Shown: positions 34,390 to 43,895, numbered from the stretch's first letter. The stretch is DNA of 64,000 nt from Arthrobacter_M sp030063245 (GCF_051131705.1 NZ_CP180316.1:3224001-3288000); one strand, 5' to 3'. The notes: generated by a model from the sequence alone, not told the origin. Numbers and translations are program-made.

Positions 34390-35430
34390 ATGAAAGTTTT
34401 GGTTACCGGCGGAACCGGTTACATAGGCTCACACACCGTCCTGTCCCTCCTGGAGGCCGGCCATGACGTACTCGTTGTAGACAATCTGGCTAACTCCAGC
34501 CGGGAGTCACTGAGCCGGGTGCAGGAGATCTCCGGCAGGACAGCAGTTTTTCACGCCGTCGATCTGCTGGATGAGCCGGCGCTGCGGGAGGTCTTTGCGC
34601 GGAACAGCGGGACGGAGGGCTCGCACAGCCGGATCGACGCCGTCATCCACTTTGCCGGGTTGAAGGCCGTCGGGGAGTCGGTCAGCCAGCCGCTGCGGTA
34701 TTACCACAACAACGTCAGCGGCACCATCAATCTGCTTCGCGTCATGGATGACTACGGCGTGCGCACCCTGGTCTTCAGCTCCTCGGCCACTGTCTACGGT
34801 GAGAGCAACCCAGTGCCGTACATCGAAAAAATGGAGATCGGGGCGAATAACCCCTACGGCCGCACCAAGGAGCAGGTAGAGGATATCCTCAGTGACGTTG
34901 GCGCCGCCGACAGCCGCTGGCACATCGCGTTGCTGCGCTACTTCAACCCGGTGGGCGCGCACGAATCCGGCCGGATCGGCGAGGACCCGCTGGGCATTCC
35001 GAACAATCTGGTGCCGTTCATTGCCCAGGTGGCCGTCGGCCGGCGCGAAAAGCTGATGATCTTCGGCGGTGACTACGATACTCCGGACGGGACCTGCCTG
35101 CGCGACTACATCCACGTCATGGACCTATCCGAAGGCCATGTCGCCGCCGTCAATCATGTGGCACAAAAGGCCGGCGTGTTCCGTTGGAACCTCGGCTCCG
35201 GCATCGGCTCCTCCGTCTTTGACGTCCTACACTCCTTTGAGCGGGCAGTGGGCCACGAACTTGCACACGAAATAACCGGGCGGCGAGCCGGGGACCTTCC
35301 AGCGTTCTGGGCCGATCCGTCGGCCGCCCTGGCGGATCTGGGCTGGTCCACCAGCAAGACCCTGGACCAAATGTGCCAGGACCATTGGCGCTGGCAGAAG
35401 AACAATCCACAAGGCTACACCACTGCCTGA
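34390..35430 (+). CDS. galE: UDP-glucose 4-epimerase
   Basis: A 346-residue short-chain dehydrogenase-type epimerase interconverting UDP-glucose and UDP-galactose. The NAD-binding GGTGYIGSHTVLSLLEAGHD is at residues 7-26; catalytic Ser/Tyr/Lys are in VFSSSATVYGE and NPYGRTKEQVEDIL. RYFNPVGAHESGRIGEDP and GTCLRDYIHVMDL are GalE-specific. ATG at 34390 was chosen since the upstream in-frame extension is Gly/Pro-rich and lacks the fold. Convergent with gltA; a hairpin separates them. Confidence 0.94.
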   Translation: MKVLVTGGTGYIGSHTVLSLLEAGHDVLVVDNLANSSRESLSRVQEISGRTAVFHAVDLLDEPALREVFARNSGTEGSHSRIDAVIHFAGLKAVGESVSQPLRYYHNNVSGTINLLRVMDDYGVRTLVFSSSATVYGESNPVPYIEKMEIGANNPYGRTKEQVEDILSDVGAADSRWHIALLRYFNPVGAHESGRIGEDPLGIPNNLVPFIAQVAVGRREKLMIFGGDYDTPDGTCLRDYIHVMDLSEGHVAAVNHVAQKAGVFRWNLGSGIGSSVFDVLHSFERAVGHELAHEITGRRAGDLPAFWADPSAALADLGWSTSKTLDQMCQDHWRWQKNNPQGYTTA

Positions 35431-35517
35431 CCTCCGGCTGTGCCGCAGCTGCCCGACTATGCGCCGATCCGAATGAGCGCTGAATCGAGCAGTTGCACCA
35501 CAATAGATTTAAGAGTA

Positions 35518-35564
35518 CGACGGCGGCCGGGGACCTTCGCTGGGAAAGTCTCCGACCGCCGTCG
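35518..35564 (-). terminator. Hairpin between convergent galE and gltA
   Basis: CGACGGCGG (35518-35526) and CCGCCGTCG (35556-35564) form a 9-base stem extended inward by partly paired bases and outward by AAGAG/CTCTT. On the minus strand it is 15 bases past the gltA stop and is followed by a moderately T-rich run, so it can serve gltA and probably both genes. Confidence 0.6.
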
Positions 35565-35578
35565 CCGGCCCTACGCTC

Positions 35579-36862
35579 TTAGCGCGACGGGTACATGCGC
35601 TCCGCTTCGCCCGTGTAGAGCTGTCGCGGACGGCCGATTTTGGTCTGCGGATCCTTCATCATTTCGCGCCACTGCGCAATCCAGCCAGGCAGGCGGCCGA
35701 TCGCGAAGAGCACGGTGAACATCTTCTCCGGGAAGCCCATGGCCTTGTAGATCAGGCCGGTGTAGAAGTCCACGTTCGGGTAGAGCTTACGCGAGATGAA
35801 GTAGTCGTCGGTCAGTGCCACTTCTTCCAGGCGCATCGCGATGTCCAGCAGCTCGTCATTGCCGCCCAGCTTGGCGAGGATCTCGTGGGCCGTTTCCTTG
35901 ACGATCTTGGCGCGCGGATCGTAATTCTTGTAGACCCGGTGTCCGAAGCCCATCAGCTTCACTCCGGCTTCCTTGTTCTTTACGCGCTCCACGAACTTCT
36001 CCACCGGCTCACCGCTGGCCTGGATCTGGCGAAGCATGTTCAACACGGCTTCATTTGCCCCGCCATGCAGCGGCCCGAACAGCGCATTGATGCCGGCGGA
36101 AACGGAGGCGAACATGTTGGCGTTGGAGCTGCCGACCAGACGAACCGTCGAGGTGGAGCAGTTCTGTTCGTGGTCCGCGTGCAGGATGAGCAAAAGGTCC
36201 AGGGCCTTGACCACCGTGGGGTCCAAGGTATAAGGCTCGGCGGGCAGGCCGAAGCTCAGGCGCAGGAAGTTTTCCACCAGGTTCATGGAATTGTCCGGGT
36301 AGAGCATCGGCTGACCGAGCGACTTCTTCAGCGCGTACGAGGCGATCACGGGCATCTTGGCCAGCAAACGGTAGGTGGACAGTTCGACTTGCTCGTCGTC
36401 GAAGGGATCCAGCGAGTCCTGGTAGAACGTGGAGAGCGCCGAGACCGCGGAGGAGAGCACGGGCATCGGGTGCGCATCGCGCGGGAAGCCGCCGAAAAAG
36501 CCCTTGAGATCCTCGTGCAGCAGGGTGTGGCGGCGGATGCGCTGGTCGAAGGAAGCGTACTCCGCCGGCGTCGGCAGGTTCCCGTAAATCAGGAGGTAGG
36601 AAACCTCCAGGAAGTTCGAGTGCGCCGCCAGCTCCTCGATCGGGTAGCCGCGGTACCGCAGAATGCCCTTGTCACCGTCAATGTAGGTAATGGCCGAGGT
36701 GGTGGCCGCGGTATTCATGAAACCGGGGTCGTAGGTGACAGCACCCGTGGCCGTCAGCAGCTTGGAAACGTCGTACCCGTCATTGCCCTCTGCGGCAGCA
36801 ATCCGCGGCAGTGCGAGCTCTCCGCCGTCGTAGCGCAGGGATGCGCCCGTCGAATCAGTCAT
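35579..36862 (-). CDS. gltA: Citrate synthase
   Basis: A 427-residue type II citrate synthase condensing acetyl-CoA and oxaloacetate. Signatures include GDKGILRYRGYPIEELA, LLILHADHEQNCSTSTVRLV, GPLHGGANEAVL and KLMGFGHRVYKNYDPRAK; catalytic His and Asp lie in HADHE, GHRVY and the C-terminal VDFYTGLIY. ATG start. It precedes dapC on the same strand direction but is transcribed from its own 187-base upstream region, in which I find no clear operator. Confidence 0.95.
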   Translation of the reverse strand: MTDSTGASLRYDGGELALPRIAAAEGNDGYDVSKLLTATGAVTYDPGFMNTAATTSAITYIDGDKGILRYRGYPIEELAAHSNFLEVSYLLIYGNLPTPAEYASFDQRIRRHTLLHEDLKGFFGGFPRDAHPMPVLSSAVSALSTFYQDSLDPFDDEQVELSTYRLLAKMPVIASYALKKSLGQPMLYPDNSMNLVENFLRLSFGLPAEPYTLDPTVVKALDLLLILHADHEQNCSTSTVRLVGSSNANMFASVSAGINALFGPLHGGANEAVLNMLRQIQASGEPVEKFVERVKNKEAGVKLMGFGHRVYKNYDPRAKIVKETAHEILAKLGGNDELLDIAMRLEEVALTDDYFISRKLYPNVDFYTGLIYKAMGFPEKMFTVLFAIGRLPGWIAQWREMMKDPQTKIGRPRQLYTGEAERMYPSR

Positions 36863-37049
36863 GGAGTCCCCTTCATGAGGTAGCCCAGCCTCTTCGCAGA
36901 GGCCCTATTGAGAAAATCATGCATTTGCGTCAGTGCGCCGGGTCAGTCAGTTAAGAAACTACCTCGCAGCAGGCCATCAGGACTAATCCTGCAGCACAAA
37001 ATGCACACTAAAAGGCACCAAATGAGACGACCGTCACGCTGCGTTGCGG

Positions 37050-38309
37050 CTAGGCGCGCAGCCGGGCTGCTGCGGCATCAATACGTTCGTCCGTTCCGGT
37101 CAGCGCTACGCGGACGAATCCATTCCCCGCTTCACCGTAGAAAACACCCGGGCCCGCCACGATACCCCGCTTGGCCAGCCGGGAGATGGTGTGCCAGGTG
37201 TCTTCTCCCGCGGTGCACCACAGGTACAGTCCTGCCTCGGAGTGATGGATGGTAAGCCCGAACGCCTCCAACGCCGGCAGCAGGCGTTCGCGCCGGCTGC
37301 GGTACAGGTCCTTTTGTGCACGGACATGGTCATCCTCGCCCAGGGCCACGCGCATGGCTTCCTGCACGGGATACGGCACGATCATGCCTGCATGTTTACG
37401 GCTGTTGACCAGATTCGCCATAATGGCCGCGTCTCCGGCCACGAAAGCCGCACGGTAGCCGGCAACGTTGGACTGTTTACTCAGTGAGTAGACGGCCAGC
37501 AGGTTGGCCGTGGAATCTCCGCAGACCCTCGGGTCCAAGACACTCGGGACGGGCTCTCCGCCGCGCTCCGGGTCCCATTTCCCCCAGCCCAACTCGGCAT
37601 AGCACTCATCGGAGGCAACGACCGCGCCCAGCTGCCTGGCCTGCTCAACCAGGATCTTCAGCTCCTCCGCGGTGCGGACGATCCCGGTAGGGTTGGCCGG
37701 GGAATTGATCCACACGAGCCGCACCCGGGCCCGGGTATCCGCGTCCAGCTCGTCCAGCGAGTCAGCGGCAACAGCCGTGGCACCGGCCATCAGCGCGCCG
37801 ATATCGTAGGTGGGGTAGGCGACAGCGGGACGGACGACGACGTCCCCGGCCCCAAGTCCCAGCAGCAAAGGCAGCCACGCCACCAGTTCCTTGGAACCGA
37901 CGGTGGGCATAACGTCGGCCGGGTCCAGCCCGGGGACGCCGCGGCGTCGGTCAAACCAGTCCACGATCGCCTGCCGCAGCGCGGACGTGCCATGCGTAGT
38001 GGGATAGCCCGGCGCATCGGCCGCACCGGACAACGCTTGCCGGATCACGGCAGGGGTGGGATCAACGGGTGTGCCGATGGAGAGATTGACGGCCCCTCCG
38101 GAGTGCATGGATGCCGTCCGGGCATAGGGGGCCATGGCGTCCCACGGATACTCGGGCAGGGCGAGGCCAAAGGCCGCTCGTCCGGTACCCGGGCCGGCGT
38201 CGACGGCAGCAGCCGTGCCCGTATCCGTGGCAGCAGCCGTGCCCGTATCCGTGGCAGCGGCCACCCCCGCAGCGTCTGTGGCGGGTTCCGTGGCTGGTCG
38301 AGTCGTCAA
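37050..38309 (-). CDS. dapC: Succinyldiaminopimelate transaminase
   Basis: A PLP-dependent class I/II aminotransferase, about 419 residues from a TTG at 38309 that lies just after the ferredoxin stop. The PLP lysine is in YSLSKQSNVAGYR; NSPANPTGI, SDECYAELGW and GPGVFYGEAGNGFVRVALTG are hallmarks of the DapC family. The open frame continues upstream through the ferredoxin gene in another frame and is not coding there. The first ~35 residues (Ala/Thr/Asp/Gly-rich) come from a 24-base tandem repeat. Adjacent fdxC-dapC order is conserved in mycobacteria (Rv1177-Rv1178). Confidence 0.9.
   Translation of the reverse strand: MTTRPATEPATDAAGVAAATDTGTAAATDTGTAAAVDAGPGTGRAAFGLALPEYPWDAMAPYARTASMHSGGAVNLSIGTPVDPTPAVIRQALSGAADAPGYPTTHGTSALRQAIVDWFDRRRGVPGLDPADVMPTVGSKELVAWLPLLLGLGAGDVVVRPAVAYPTYDIGALMAGATAVAADSLDELDADTRARVRLVWINSPANPTGIVRTAEELKILVEQARQLGAVVASDECYAELGWGKWDPERGGEPVPSVLDPRVCGDSTANLLAVYSLSKQSNVAGYRAAFVAGDAAIMANLVNSRKHAGMIVPYPVQEAMRVALGEDDHVRAQKDLYRSRRERLLPALEAFGLTIHHSEAGLYLWCTAGEDTWHTISRLAKRGIVAGPGVFYGEAGNGFVRVALTGTDERIDAAAARLRA
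38206..38253 (-). repeat. 24-base tandem repeat in the dapC 5' end
   Basis: Two exact units (38206-38229 and 38230-38253), each starting GCAGCAGCCGTGCCCGTATC on the plus strand, with a partial third. In the dapC frame it encodes repeated ATDTGTAA. Being in frame, it lengthens the N-terminal linker by eight residues per unit. Confidence 0.85.
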
Positions 38310-38316
38310 ACGATCG

Positions 38317-38640
38317 TCAGCCCTGGTTCTGCGGTGGAAGCACAGAAATAATGGGGTGGTCGCGGTGCGTGTTGCCGATTTTAGCGGCTCCGCCCGGCGA
38401 ACCGAGCTCGTCGAAGAACTCGACGTTGGCCTTGTAATATTCGGCCCATTCGTCCGGGGTGTCGTCCTCGTAGTAAATGGCTTCGACTGGGCAGACCGGT
38501 TCGCATGCGCCGCAGTCCACGCACTCGTCGGGATGGATGTAGAGCGAACGCTCACCCTCATAGATGCAGTCGACGGGGCATTCCTCGATACATGCCTTGT
38601 CCTTGACATCCACGCACGGCTGCGCGATTACATACGTCAC
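38317..38640 (-). CDS. fdxC: 7Fe-8S-type ferredoxin, FdxC-like
   Basis: A 107-residue electron carrier beginning MTYVIAQPCVDVKDKAC. Cluster-binding cysteines are in CVDVKDKACIEECPVDC and CVDCGACEPVCPVEAI, the actinobacterial FdxC pattern. GTG at 38640 was chosen because GGAAGG lies eight bases upstream and the sequence then matches mycobacterial FdxC; the longer frame to 38709 adds unconserved residues. It is directly followed by dapC (8 bases). Confidence 0.93.
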   Translation of the reverse strand: MTYVIAQPCVDVKDKACIEECPVDCIYEGERSLYIHPDECVDCGACEPVCPVEAIYYEDDTPDEWAEYYKANVEFFDELGSPGGAAKIGNTHRDHPIISVLPPQNQG

Positions 38641-38760
38641 GTCCCGACCTTCCTGGAGAAATTGTGCCCCGGGAAATGTGCACCCGGGAATGGTGTGGGT
38701 TGTCTTCATTATCCCCCACCGCAGGCCAGCTGCCGGCCATTCAAGACCTAGTATGAACTC

Positions 38761-38988
38761 GTGGACACCGCCGTGAACAGACTCAAGCTCCTACCCCTGG
38801 GCACCCGCGTAGTTGTACGCTACCGGATCGACGGCGGCCTGACCGATGCCCTGGGCCTGCTCAGCGCGCTGGATCCGATGCAGTGCGTCGTGCAGACCAG
38901 ATCAGGGGACGTGGTGATTGCGTTGGAGGACGTGCAGGCCGCGAAACCGGTTCCGCCGGCACCCGAACGCCGGCCCGCCGCCCGATAA
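38761..38988 (+). CDS. Small conserved protein resembling the N-terminal beta domain of actinobacterial GNAT proteins
   Basis: A 75-residue protein, GTG start. LPLGTRVVVRYRIDGGLTDA, LGLLSALDPMQCVVQT and GDVVIALEDVQAAKPVPPAP form a small beta-barrel-like unit that in relatives is fused ahead of an acetyltransferase domain. Here a stop follows a Pro/Arg-rich end and no acetyltransferase part lies downstream, so it is either a standalone version or a truncated gene. Divergent from fdxC. Confidence 0.6.
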   Translation: MDTAVNRLKLLPLGTRVVVRYRIDGGLTDALGLLSALDPMQCVVQTRSGDVVIALEDVQAAKPVPPAPERRPAAR

Positions 38989-39085
38989 AAGCCGCCGCCG
39001 CCCGATATGGGTTGGGCCGGTCGCCAACCCGAATCCCGGCCGGCCGCCATCAGGATCCCGGCCGTCACCCACCGGTATCCGGCCG

Positions 39086-40606
39086 TCAGCCTAATCCCGG
39101 AGCCTGGCGACGGCTCCGATGGTGGCGGAGCACGTAGGCGCAGCCGAGCCCCGCAGCGAGCGTCGCCACCGCGATGCCATAAAGCCAGACCGTGCCCTGC
39201 AGATCGCCGATCACCAATCCGTATTCGCCCCGTGGAATGGCAAGCAGACCAGCCACCAGATAGGCGGCAAATCCGCTGACCGCGCTCAGCCAGCCAGACC
39301 TCCCCCACAGCCCGATGAACAGGCTCAGGGAGAGGACCAGCAGCAGAGCCGCCGCGGCGCCCCACGGGAGCAGCAGATCCCCCGCCAGCAGGACGTGGCC
39401 ATGCAGCGCGGTACCCAGCAGACCGCCCACGATGCCGGCAGCAACGGCTGCGACGGACCTGCGCAGGAGGGAGGGCGCTGTGCGCAGCGGCGGGGTCGTC
39501 CGATCGGTCCCGCCCGTTCCGCCGACGGCGGGCGGGTCACCGTCCGGGGCCACGGCGGGCGGGGCACCGTCCGGGGCGAGGCCAGACAATGTCCGATCCC
39601 CGTCCGCCACCCCGAAGATCTGGAACGTCTCCACCCCTGAAATGTCCTTCCAGGCGCCGTCGGACAGCGCATAACGGCTGCCGTCCACGGTTACCTGCGT
39701 CCGGTGCGCCGACATCGCCGCGCGCTTGGCCATAAAGTCCCCGTGCACCTCAATCAGTGCCGCGTTCCCCTCAACCGGGCGTTCCGGACGGTCGCTGAGG
39801 ATCGTGTACACCGCGGGCACGCGCCAGGCACGGCCCTCCACGGGGCTTCCAGCCGGGCCCTCCACGGGGCTTCCGGCCGGTTCAGCAGTCGGGTCAGCAG
39901 TCGGGTCACGTGGCCCCACGATGGCAGCGTCGTTGTCCGGGCGCGGGTATCCGGCGTGGGATCCGCCCGGGAGCCGGCCGCGGCCATCCTCCGCCGCGGC
40001 CAGCTGCACGGCGCGGACGGTCAGCTCGTGGGTGCGGATGTGGTCCGGGTGGCCGTAGCCGCCATCCCCGGCATACGTGATGACAGCGTGCGGACGAAGC
40101 GTACGGATGAGCTGTGCCGCATGGCCGGCCACCTCGTCGAGCGGAGCCCGAGAGAGCGAACCGGGGAGTACCGTTTCGGCGGCCCGGGCGCGGCCGTCAG
40201 AGCCCCAGGACATCCCCGAGTCGCGGTAGACCATGTCCGGGCCCGGACCGGCGTTCGCAGGTCCCTGACCCAGCCAGAAATTCCGCTGCACCCCCAGCGC
40301 CCGGAGGGCTGCGGCGAGCTCACGCGTGCGCACGGCGGCCAGCCCGTCGCCGTCGTCGGTATTTCCCGGCTGAGCTACTTCCAAATGCCGCAGCTCTGCC
40401 GGAATGACCTCGCCCAGCTCGCCGCGGGTGCACGTCAGCAGCGCCACCTCGGCCCCCTGCGCGGCATACAGTGCCATGGTGGCGCCGGTGACCAAAGTTT
40501 CATCATCCGGGTGCGCGTGTACGAAAAGCAGCCGGAATCCGGTTGCTCCCGTTAACGGCAGCAACCCACCCCTAGACTTGTCGGGGGCGGGTTGCTGTTG
40601 AGTCAT
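39086..40606 (-). CDS. mshB: MshB-type GlcNAc-inositol deacetylase fused to a membrane domain
   Basis: A 506-residue protein. Residues ~25-340 are a PIG-L/MshB deacetylase, which removes acetate from GlcNAc-Ins in mycothiol synthesis; the zinc ligands are in HAHPDDE (about 30-36) and GGYGHPDHIRTHELT. MshB-specific length and RGELGEVIP support the assignment. Residues ~375-500 add four hydrophobic segments resembling DUF6113, making the enzyme membrane-bound, unlike the soluble mycobacterial one. The linker is Pro/Gly/Asp-rich with repeats. Downstream of typA on the same strand, echoing the Rv1165-Rv1170 region. Confidence 0.85.
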   Translation of the reverse strand: MTQQQPAPDKSRGGLLPLTGATGFRLLFVHAHPDDETLVTGATMALYAAQGAEVALLTCTRGELGEVIPAELRHLEVAQPGNTDDGDGLAAVRTRELAAALRALGVQRNFWLGQGPANAGPGPDMVYRDSGMSWGSDGRARAAETVLPGSLSRAPLDEVAGHAAQLIRTLRPHAVITYAGDGGYGHPDHIRTHELTVRAVQLAAAEDGRGRLPGGSHAGYPRPDNDAAIVGPRDPTADPTAEPAGSPVEGPAGSPVEGRAWRVPAVYTILSDRPERPVEGNAALIEVHGDFMAKRAAMSAHRTQVTVDGSRYALSDGAWKDISGVETFQIFGVADGDRTLSGLAPDGAPPAVAPDGDPPAVGGTGGTDRTTPPLRTAPSLLRRSVAAVAAGIVGGLLGTALHGHVLLAGDLLLPWGAAAALLLVLSLSLFIGLWGRSGWLSAVSGFAAYLVAGLLAIPRGEYGLVIGDLQGTVWLYGIAVATLAAGLGCAYVLRHHRSRRQAPGLG

Positions 40607-40651
40607 ATCTCTATTTTGCCGGACTTTTCAGAGCCGGCTCACGCGGTGCTG

Positions 40652-42568
40652 CTATGACTTGGCGCGGCTGCGGTATGCCTTGGCGCGTTCGCTGGCATCC
40701 AGGATGAGCTTACGAATCCGGATGGTCTCGGGCGTAACCTCGACGCACTCGTCTTCGCGGGAGAATTCCAAGGATTCCTCCAGCGTCAGGTTGCGCGGCG
40801 GAGTCAGGTTTTCGAACGTATCCGAGGAAGCTGCACGCATGTTGGTGAGCTTCTTTTCCTTGGTGATGTTCACGTCCATGTCATCGGCGCGGGAGTTCTC
40901 GCCGACGATCATGCCTTCGTACACCTCGGTGGTGGGCTGGACGAAGAAGGACCCGCGCTCCTGGAGATTGATCATGGCGAACGGTGTGACGACGCCGGAA
41001 CGGTCCGCGATCATGGAGCCATTCGTGCGGTACTCGATCGGGCCGTGCCACGGCTCGTAGCCCTCGGCAATGGAGGCCGCGATGCCGGCACCGCGGGTAT
41101 CCGTCAGGAATCGCGTGCGGAATCCGATCAGGCCACGGGCGGGGACGATGAATTCCATCCGGACCCAGCCGGTGCCGTGGTTGGCCATGTTGGTCATCCG
41201 ACCCTTGCGGGCTGCCATCAGCTGGGTCACGTTGCCCAGGTATTCTTCCGGCACGTCGATGGTCATGTGGTCCATCGGCTCATGGATCTTGCCGTCGATG
41301 GTCCGGGTGACCACCTGCGGCTTGCCAACGGTCAGCTCGAAGCCCTCGCGGCGCATCTGCTCCACGAGGATGGCCAGCGCCAGCTCGCCGCGGCCCTGGA
41401 CTTCCCAGGCGTCGGGACGCTCGGTGGGGAGCACCTGCAGGGAAACGTTACCGATCAGTTCTTTGTCCAGTCGGTCCTTTACCTGGCGGGCGGTGACCTT
41501 GTGGCCCTTGACGCGGCCGGCCAGCGGTGAGGTGTTGATGCCGATAGTCATGGAGATGGCCGGATCGTCCACCTTGATCAGCGGCAGCGGCTGCGGGTTG
41601 TCCGGGTCGGTCAGCGTCTCACCGATGGTGATGTCTTCAATACCGGCGACGGCGACGATCTCGCCGGGGCCAGCGGACTCGACCGAGACACGCTCGAGTG
41701 CCTTGGTGGCGAGCAGCTCGGTGATCTTGACGTTCTTCAACTCACCATCATGGCGCGCCCAGGCAACGATCTGGCCCTTGCGCAGGGTGCCGTTGTAGAT
41801 GCGCAGCAGCGCCAAACGCCCCAGGAACGGCGAGGCGTCCAAGTTCGTCACATGCGCCTGCAGAACCCCCTCGGGGTCGTACGTGGGGGCGGGGATGTGG
41901 TCGAGGATGGTCTTGAACAGCGGTTCCAGGTCATCGTTATTGGGCACGCTGCCGTTTTCGGGCTGATCAAGCGACGCGGCACCCACCTTGGCGGCGGCGT
42001 ACACGACGGGGACGTTCAGAACTGCATCCAGGTCCAGGTCGGGAACCTCGTCCGCAAGGTCGGATGCCAGACCCAGCAGCAGGTCCATGGATTCGTGCAC
42101 GACCTCGTCAATACGGGAGTCGGGCCGGTCCGTCTTATTCACCAGCAGGATCACCGGCAGCTTCGCGGCCAAGGCCTTGCGGAGCACAAAGCGGGTCTGC
42201 GGCAGCGGGCCCTCGGACGCGTCCACCAGCAGGACGACGCCGTCAACCATGGACAGGCCGCGCTCCACCTCGCCACCGAAGTCGGCGTGGCCGGGGGTGT
42301 CAATGACGCTGATCGTGATGGTCTCGCCGTTGGAGGACGGACCGTTGTAGGCAACGGTGGTGTTTTTGGCCAGAATCGTGATGCCTTTTTCACGTTCGAG
42401 GTCGCCGGAGTCCATGACTCGTTCCGCCACGTTGCCGTGGGCAGCAAACGAATGGGTCTGCTTCAGCATGGCATCCACCAAGGTGGTCTTGCCATGGTCA
42501 ACGTGCGCCACGATGGCGACGTTCCGCAGATCATTTCGTGAGGCTAGTTTGGCGGTGGTTTCAGACAT
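40652..42568 (-). CDS. typA: Ribosome-associated GTPase TypA/BipA
   Basis: A 638-residue translational GTPase. G1 AHVDHGKTTLVDAML (about 20-34), G3 DTPGHADFGGEVERGLSM and G4 NKTDRPDSR are intact, followed by EF-G-like domains II, III and V and the TypA-specific C-terminal domain (ERGSFFVQPTTEVYEGMIVG). It binds the ribosome and assists 50S assembly and stress adaptation. ATG start; about 360 bases of upstream non-coding sequence hold its promoter. Confidence 0.95.
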   Translation of the reverse strand: MSETTAKLASRNDLRNVAIVAHVDHGKTTLVDAMLKQTHSFAAHGNVAERVMDSGDLEREKGITILAKNTTVAYNGPSSNGETITISVIDTPGHADFGGEVERGLSMVDGVVLLVDASEGPLPQTRFVLRKALAAKLPVILLVNKTDRPDSRIDEVVHESMDLLLGLASDLADEVPDLDLDAVLNVPVVYAAAKVGAASLDQPENGSVPNNDDLEPLFKTILDHIPAPTYDPEGVLQAHVTNLDASPFLGRLALLRIYNGTLRKGQIVAWARHDGELKNVKITELLATKALERVSVESAGPGEIVAVAGIEDITIGETLTDPDNPQPLPLIKVDDPAISMTIGINTSPLAGRVKGHKVTARQVKDRLDKELIGNVSLQVLPTERPDAWEVQGRGELALAILVEQMRREGFELTVGKPQVVTRTIDGKIHEPMDHMTIDVPEEYLGNVTQLMAARKGRMTNMANHGTGWVRMEFIVPARGLIGFRTRFLTDTRGAGIAASIAEGYEPWHGPIEYRTNGSMIADRSGVVTPFAMINLQERGSFFVQPTTEVYEGMIVGENSRADDMDVNITKEKKLTNMRAASSDTFENLTPPRNLTLEESLEFSREDECVEVTPETIRIRKLILDASERAKAYRSRAKS

Positions 42569-42931
42569 GCGATAAGGCTCGATTCAGTATGTTCCCGGCG
42601 GAGGACCCGTAGGCCATCACGGTGTTAGACCCAGATATCTCAGCACTACACGCGGACATCTGGTGGCCCTCAAAATGGGCACATGTGTTTATTCTACTGG
42701 GTGGAGCAATCAATGGCCTAAATTAAGCGTTCCCGCCGGCACAGGCAGACCGCCTTTGAGGGTCGGATCCGGGTTGGGGATTCCGACCCCGGTTGACCGG
42801 CGATAAGGCTGCAGGGAAGCGGACTGTAACGTTTACGCGACCATCGGATTCCGGTCCGCCAACGACTGGATTTATCGCCGTCCTTGCCGGATAGTTGCGG
42901 GAGTAACGTGCGTGAATCAGATGGAGTCAGA
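42569..42931. other. Divergent intergenic region between typA and the SGNH lipoprotein
   Basis: About 360 bases without a credible gene; an open frame of 203 codons on the minus strand is a shadow of the lipoprotein gene. It contains a small hairpin GGGTCGGA/TCCGACCC at 42760-42789. Promoters for both neighbours must lie here, but no hexamers stand out clearly. Confidence 0.45.
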
Positions 42932-43867
42932 ATGCTCAGATCGACGGCTCTGTCCCGTGCGGCCCTACCGGCATTGGTGCTCATGCTGCTCTGCGCAGGG
43001 TGCGCCCCGGTAGCCGAGGCGCCCCACGTCGCGGCAGCCGCACCCGGTGCCCAGGCCGCCGCGGTGCGGGTAACCACAACCCCCTCCATCACAGTCCCCA
43101 CCACGGCGGAGACCATCCCGCCGGCACCCACCACCGACGCAGCCAGCCGGCAGCCGGATGCCACCGCGGCTCTGCCCGCAGGTGCCTTGTACCTGAATCC
43201 GGCGACCGGCCGGAAGGAAATGGTCGAACCCAATATCGGGCGCACGGCGGTGCTGATCGGCGACTCGCAGTCGGAGGGCGCCGCCGGCGTCGTCGCGAAG
43301 AACACCTGGACCAATACGGCCTTGGCCAATCTGGGCTACAACGTGGAATTCCGCGGCCGCGGCGGGACCGGGTTCGTTGCGGCCAACGGCAGGACCGGCA
43401 ACTACCCGGACGCCCTGGAAAACGGCAACTGGTACCTCCCCTACGGCCAGGCCCCACTGGTGGTGATCCAGGGCGGCGGCAACGATGCTTCGCGTGGTGC
43501 CACCGACGAGCAGATCATGGCCAACGCCGCGCGGCTGCTCAAGGATCTCAAGCAGACCTACCCGGAATCGAAGTTCGTCATGATCGGCACCCTGGCCAAG
43601 GGCACCCCGTACGGCGGCGCGCGGCGCAGCCAGGTGGATGCGCTGCTGGGCACGTTCGCGACCCAAAACCACATACCGTTCGTCAGCGTCGGCGACTGGA
43701 TCACCCTATACGGCGTAGGTGACAAACTGGCCGACGGCGTCCACCTCACCGCCGCGGGCCACAGGGTCCTGGCCGACGTCCTCAGCCGGCAATTGACCGC
43801 CCTCGGAGTTACGCCGCCCATCAAGGGCACCGGCGCCGTCGTCGCCCGCCTTTCAAAGGTGGGCTGA
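42932..43867 (+). CDS. SGNH/GDSL-type hydrolase lipoprotein
   Basis: A 311-residue exported esterase-like protein. The signal peptide MLRSTALSRAALPALVLMLL ends in lipobox CAGC (Cys ~24), anchoring it outside the membrane; a Thr/Pro/Ala-rich linker follows. SGNH blocks are visible: IGDSQSEG (block I Ser), GRGGTG (block II), GGGNDA (block III) and DGVHLTAAGH (block V Asp/His). ATG at 42932 has GGAG nine bases upstream. Substrate unknown; cell-wall or glycan deacetylation/deacylation is a family possibility. A terminator with a tandem duplication follows. Confidence 0.88.
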   Translation: MLRSTALSRAALPALVLMLLCAGCAPVAEAPHVAAAAPGAQAAAVRVTTTPSITVPTTAETIPPAPTTDAASRQPDATAALPAGALYLNPATGRKEMVEPNIGRTAVLIGDSQSEGAAGVVAKNTWTNTALANLGYNVEFRGRGGTGFVAANGRTGNYPDALENGNWYLPYGQAPLVVIQGGGNDASRGATDEQIMANAARLLKDLKQTYPESKFVMIGTLAKGTPYGGARRSQVDALLGTFATQNHIPFVSVGDWITLYGVGDKLADGVHLTAAGHRVLADVLSRQLTALGVTPPIKGTGAVVARLSKVG

Positions 43868-43895
43868 AAGCGCACCCGGCGCCCGGCCGAGCCAG

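Noticed and set aside
42718..43329. 203-codon minus-strand frame opposite the SGNH lipoprotein start
   Set aside because: Shadow frame; the plus strand has a signal peptide, lipobox, SGNH blocks and a Shine-Dalgarno site.
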